Positions 59,753 to 64,000 of a stretch of 64,000 bases of DNA are shown in pieces (the first letter of the stretch is position 1; every line of letters begins with the position of its first letter). Location of the stretch: assembly GCA_030737835.1 (NCBI GenBank), contig CM060847.1:24687384-24751383 (forward strand). Direction: 5' to 3'. The position numbers and the translations under genes are program-made. Source of the stretch: Acorus gramineus (Eukaryota; Streptophyta; Magnoliopsida; Acorales; Acoraceae). Under the pieces are notes generated by a model, which ran no database searches, was not told where the DNA came from, and was given only the letters and a program-made list of their open reading frames with translations.

Positions 59753-62700
59753 TGTCACGCCCCAGGGCGGCCAACCCCGGGACGCGGCAAAATGTATATA
59801 TCATATCAGAAGCCTACACAGGAGGTCAATAATATATATCATACACAGACAACTATAATGACACACATGCAACAAAAGGGGCTGACATGATATATACACC
59901 AAATGCGGAAGCAAAAGACTGAATCTGTGAATAAACATTCTACAGACTCGATACTCAATCATCTGTCCTGTGAGAGCCAATATACACAAATACAACTGAA
60001 CATATATACAGACACGTGCCAAGCACGGAAATCAAATACATACAGTCAAGAAGGGATGCTGATAACCTCTGGCACTCGCGGAACGTGGCGCTGCTCCGCT
60101 ACTGAAGAAATCCCTCGAAAAGCTCCAACTGCTGCTCCGGCTCCAGCTCAGGCTCAGTGGCAACTGGGGAAAAACATATGCGAGGGGTGAGCCGCACGCT
60201 CAGTGAACAGCACAACCCATGCATCACAGACAATATTTACCAATATTCCATTATTTTATCCAGCCATCAATACATAACAACATAATCCAGTGGTTCGTAC
60301 TTCGCCGAACCACCACACCCTCACCCTCACCCATCAATGGGTGACATAGGCTATTGGGACTGATAATCATTCATTCACAAATCCAGTAGGTCGCTCATCG
60401 CCAACCCACTACACCCTCACCCTCACCCTCAACGGGTGACATAGGATTTTGGGACTGACTAGGCTGTTGGTCACCCTTGGTCCACCGATAGTCTCTCCCT
60501 CCACTCCGTAGGCCGCTTGGTCTCCACCCACAACTTCAGCACAGTCCGAAACCAAATCAGGAGGTGCCTACTGATGTGGGTCCTCCGAAGGACGGCCCTG
60601 TCTAACGCTGGGGGTAGCCTCTACCGAATCCAACGCAGGGAACAGAACAGCCTATCCATACGCATGTGATCCACTCGGATCCGCCGACAACATAACATTA
60701 CAACTCAAATGTCATGAATTCCTCTGAATTCAACCGGGTGCATCATCAAGATGCGGGAACATGTACAAAAATCAGTAAGGCTGGAATATCATTGGGGGAA
60801 AGAAACTCGGAAGGGCGGCGTGAGTTCCCGTTACAGGATACCCCGACAACCAAACAAGGAACACGGAGTACCCTAACCCGGGTCTCACCGCTGTCCTTGC
60901 AAGGCCCCTCCCCTATAATATCTACCAACTATACTGATAATTATACCAATCATACAATCATTACATATAATATTATTGGGACTAGAACCTTGGGAGGGCA
61001 GCCCGAGGTCCCGATACAGGACATCCTGACAACCAAACAAGGAACACGGAGTACCCTAACACGGGTCTCAGCGTTGACCTCGCAAGGCTCCTCCCTATAA
61101 TATTATCCTAAGGCATGCGATCTAACAGATACCAGCATTTAATTTAATAATTAAACTAGTAGGACGCATGCATAGGCCGGGGTTTCCTAGCATGAAAACC
61201 AGGGGACATGCTGCATGGCTCATACGCATATCCTATGGGTGCAAGTCCCTAACATAAAAGCCTAGGGTAGCATGCATTCTACACATAATCATACAAGCAT
61301 GGATTTCATATTATTGCAGGTTAATATAATCCATGTCGCCCCAGGAGAGGTCGGTATACGCCCAAGTGCGTATAACACCTCTCTACTGGGTTGGATTGTC
61401 CCACTCACCAGTATCTGGGTCGTCGCGCGACCGTCCGTCTAGATCTGCAAGACAGACAATCAATATGCTGAGTTAAAATCCATAAATATTACAAAATACA
61501 TAAACCCATAATTAAACTCCCAACACTCAGGCAAACGTGCATACGACCCGCACGCACGCTAGCCCGAGCACTCCGACAACCACCCGCACGGCCGGCCACC
61601 ACCCGCACGGCCACCCGACCGCCCGGACGCGCCGCCGCGCCTCAGCCCGCGCACTCCGCGCACCGCCCGGGGCTCCGCGCGTCCACCGAGCCCAGCCGCG
61701 GCAGCCTGCACGCGCCCCGCACGCCGTGCGCTGGCCCGCGAGCACCCCGCACGCCCCCGCGCGCGGTGCCTCGCCCCCGCGCACACCATCCCTGCCTTGC
61801 CGCGCCCCGCGCACGCCTCGCGCACGCCTCCTCGCCCCGCGCGCACCCCGCGCGCACCTCCGCCGCTCTGCCGCGCCTCGCGCGCACCACGGCCGCCTCG
61901 CCGCGCCCTCCGCGCGCACTCTGCACACCCGCGCGCACGCCTAGCACCTCTGCCACACCCCGCGCACGCCTAGCACCTCGGCCACCACCTCGCGCACGCC
62001 TAGCACCTCGGCCACCACCTCGCGCACGCCCTCCGCTGCCTCAGCCACCACCTCGCACCCGCGCGACCTGCTCCACGCGCACCAGCCCGCCCAGCACCAG
62101 CCGCCCAGCTCGCCCAGCACGCCCGCACGACCAGCACAGCACGGCCAGCTCTGCGCACAGCCGCCCGAGCAGCTCCCTGCACCAGACCCGCGCGCACTCG
62201 CGCGTACGCCGCGCGCACGCACGCCCGCGCATGCACGCGCGCGTGCCCGCGCGCGCCCGGCCTGCGCGCCGCCTGGGTCGCTGCCGCTGCTGCCTGCGCC
62301 CGAGGACGTCTCCCACCAGCCCGAGCACCACCAACCACCCCTCACACTGCCGCCACCACCTCCAACCACCTTCGACCACCCTCCGACGACCCCCACTGCC
62401 ACCGACCACCTCCCAACCACAAAACCCCCCCCTAGCAATCATCTAGACAAGAAAAAAGAGGGAAAGGAGGCTTACCGAGGGGAGGAAGAGGCGTCCGGTG
62501 GATCTCCACGCGCCGAAACCCTTCCCAAAAGCCTTCTCACGCCCCGATCTATCACGGCCCTCGATTTGGCTCGAAACAGAGGAGAGAGAGGGGAGGTCGG
62601 GGAGGCTAGGATCGTCGGAATTCGGATTTGAAGACACCGGAGCGTAGATCGGGACCCGATCTACACTTCCCGTGCTTTAGGTTTTTGATTTTGAGGGGTC

Positions 62701-63057
62701 TAGGGGGCTTGAAAGGAAGAAAAACGGAGAGGGGAGAGAGAGATCTCGACGAGGAAGACAATGAACAGTGCAGTGATTTAGATTCCTTTTAAGTAGAGCG
62801 CGACTTAAAAACCCGGATACGCCCCGGAACTGCGAAATTTTTGCAAACGATGCCGGAATTCGATGAAATTTTCGTGAGAGGTCTAAAATGGCACCAGGAC
62901 ACCAAATATGCAGTTAGATTTTCAATCGGAGTCCTCTAGCTCAGACGATAGCTAACAGTCTGAAAATAAGCGGTTCCGACCAAAAACCCTAAAAAATTTT
63001 AAAACTGCTAGGACGCTCTAACGGTTACCAGCAGGCTAAAAGTGACACAATATAACA
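59753..63057 (-). mobile_element. 3' LTR of a second minus-strand chromovirus
   Basis: On the reverse strand it begins TGTTATATTGTGTCAC at 63057, directly after a PPT, and ends GGGCGTGACA at 59753, 3305 bp. Reverse-strand splice-like cassette: donor at plus 62474-62475, GC tract about 61530-62300, acceptor at 61445-61446, a 36-nt mini-exon at 61409-61444, donor at 61407-61408, late acceptor near 60162-60163. CACCCTCACCCTCACCC repeats lie at about 60309-60330 and 60412-60430. Two copies of the ~117-bp module lie at 60794-60910 and 60979-61096. Confidence 0.88.
61530..62300. repeat. CpG-dense tract in the minus-strand LTR
   Basis: This is the counterpart of the tracts at 312, 8810 and 51640. 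GCACGCCTAGCACCTCGGCC recurs at about 61937, 61965 and 61997, again showing local tandem growth. Long frames on both strands (up to 226 codons) are compositional artefacts. Confidence 0.85.
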
Positions 63058-63070
63058 TTCTTCCCCCCTT
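63058..63070 (-). other. Polypurine tract of the minus-strand chromovirus
   Basis: TTCTTCCCCCCTT on the plus strand is the reverse complement of the AAGGGGGGAAGAA tract found in elements A and B. It places the coding interior of this element to the right. Confidence 0.9.
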
Positions 63071-63670
63071 AGGAAATTTTGTCCTCAAAATATGCAAAAA
63101 CATCTACGAGGGGAAAAGATGCGTCACACCTGGCATCCCTTGAGCTCCTAAGTGTCCTTAACACCGGAACGGTGCTGCCATCGCACCTCGACCAACTGGA
63201 CGGTCTTGGTGCAGAACCTCCTCACGCGGCGGTCCATGATCTCAATCGACTGCTCCACGAATGACTGTCCGGCTCAGAGACGAGCGGCTCGAACGGGATG
63301 ACGTGAGCAGGATCGCGGACACCTTTACCCAACTGCGAACCCACCACTCCAAGACGGAGAGGTAAGAATTGGCGCTGAGGTGAGCCTCCGATAAAACTCC
63401 AGGAAGCTCTCCTCGCAAGACGGGGACCACTCGAACCGGACATCCTTCCGAGTAAGGCGGTTAAGAGGAACAGCTATCTTCGAGAGTCCCTCGTCAAGCT
63501 TCCTACAATAACCCTCCAACTCGGGAAGCTCCGAATCCTTGCGGGGTTCGACGGCCTACGCCAATTCGACATAGCAAGCGTCTTACCCGGGTCCACAGAT
63601 ATGCCTTTACCAGAAACCACTCAACCCAAAAGGCCATAACCTCTAACCAAACTCGCACTTGATCTCTCAT
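63071..63670 (-). pseudogene. Relic of RT end and chromodomain (integrase deleted)
   Basis: Reading leftwards on the reverse strand, about 63665-63520 corresponds to the RT C-terminus, with several stops. The frame 63325-63519 gives SKIAVPLNRLTRKDVRFEWS and TSAPILT, the RT-RNase H border. Sequence then jumps near 63330 to the end of integrase (VRDPAHVIPFEPLV) and the chromodomain-type tail to about 63110. RNase H and nearly all of integrase are missing. A stop in the tail also shows decay. Confidence 0.75.
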
Positions 63671-63698
63671 CTATCTGATGTTTCCATGGCATCCCTTA

Positions 63699-64000
63699 CC
63701 TGGGAAAAGAAACCTCGGGAGGGCACCATGGAATCCCGATATAGGATACCCCGACAACCAAACAAGGAACACGAAGTACCCTAGCCCGGGTTCCAACGCC
63801 GACCTCACAAGGCCCCTTAATCCAGAAAGGAACACTGGAAGAAGACATCATTTAAAAGAACACCATTAACTCCTCCGGATCATCTACATCTAGATGATCA
63901 CCCAACGTTGTCATTCAACATCCTTTGCAAGACCGGACCCAACATCATTGGGAATGGTCCAACAGAACTTGGGTCACGAGCGACCCGCCTTCGCCTCATC
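63699..64000 (-). mobile_element. LTR-derived fragments upstream of the RT relic
   Basis: 63699-63822 is another reverse-strand copy of the ~117-bp module. 63860-64000 resembles, in reverse, the LTR part around 2280-2410 and 5280-5410. These pieces interrupt where more RT sequence would be expected. They run off the window edge. Confidence 0.5.

Noticed and set aside
61766..62446. 226-codon frame in the minus-strand LTR
   Set aside because: This is an artefact of the GC-rich tract, with no domain visible.

Overview
This is a window of nuclear DNA from a flowering plant, probably a monocot. Evidence: primer-binding sites complementary to initiator tRNA-Met, chromovirus and Ty1/copia retrotransposons, Mutator, hAT and Tourist-type elements, split genes with GT-AG introns, and GC-rich coding exons in AT-rich surroundings. 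The window is mostly transposable elements. I can support only two host genes: a six-exon RCC1-repeat gene (22263-37526, +) and a single-exon UDP-glycosyltransferase (47373-48773, -).

Left block (1-16790). Long LTRs of one chromovirus lineage, probably Tekay/Del, are nested in each other. A partial LTR ends at 3100. It appears inserted in the 5' LTR (3101-6164) of 'element A', whose PBS is at 6170 and whose 3' LTR is 11826-15531. The decayed interior of element A is split in the integrase by a complete solo LTR (8023-10937) with a 5-bp target duplication. An older diverged LTR tail follows to 16790. A Mutator transposase relic (about 18110-18900, -) and a 235-bp tandem duplication come next.

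Middle block (21820-37900). A Tourist-like MITE ends 48 bp before the ATG of the RCC1 gene. The gene is stretched to over 15 kb by insertions in two introns. Intron 1 holds an hAT-like MITE and a pol-deleted gypsy element with matching target duplications. Intron 2 holds a probable LINE tail and a decayed copia element that carries an inverted piece of a sister copy. The spliced product is a seven-bladed RCC1 propeller of 445 or 448 residues with an arginine-rich, mitochondrial-type N-terminus, most like RUG3. A tRNA-like SINE candidate lies behind the gene.

Intergenic block (38700-50700). A 4.3-kb Mutator-like element with a 10-bp target duplication carries a possible two-exon small ORF that is itself split by an 801-bp hAT element. 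Further on are a TRIM-like element with a nested MITE, the UGT gene, and a 725-bp Mutator-type MITE 122 bp upstream of the UGT start codon.

Right block (50720-64000). 'Element B' has a complete 5' LTR, PBS, intact gag, a 600-codon RNase H-integrase-chromodomain frame and a PPT, but protease and most of reverse transcriptase are missing. Its 3' LTR stops in a GCGCGC tract and is joined head-to-head to an inverted LTR of another subfamily. A second inverted LTR (59753-63057) with its PPT and pol relics runs off the window.

The most interesting signal is in the LTRs. All six copies that cover the region keep the same splice-site layout: donor, intron, a mini-exon of 36 nt (39 nt in one copy), donor, long intron, acceptor. 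In four of them the first intron is an extreme CpG/GCGCGC tract. This suggests that these retrotransposons make a spliced leader inside the LTR.
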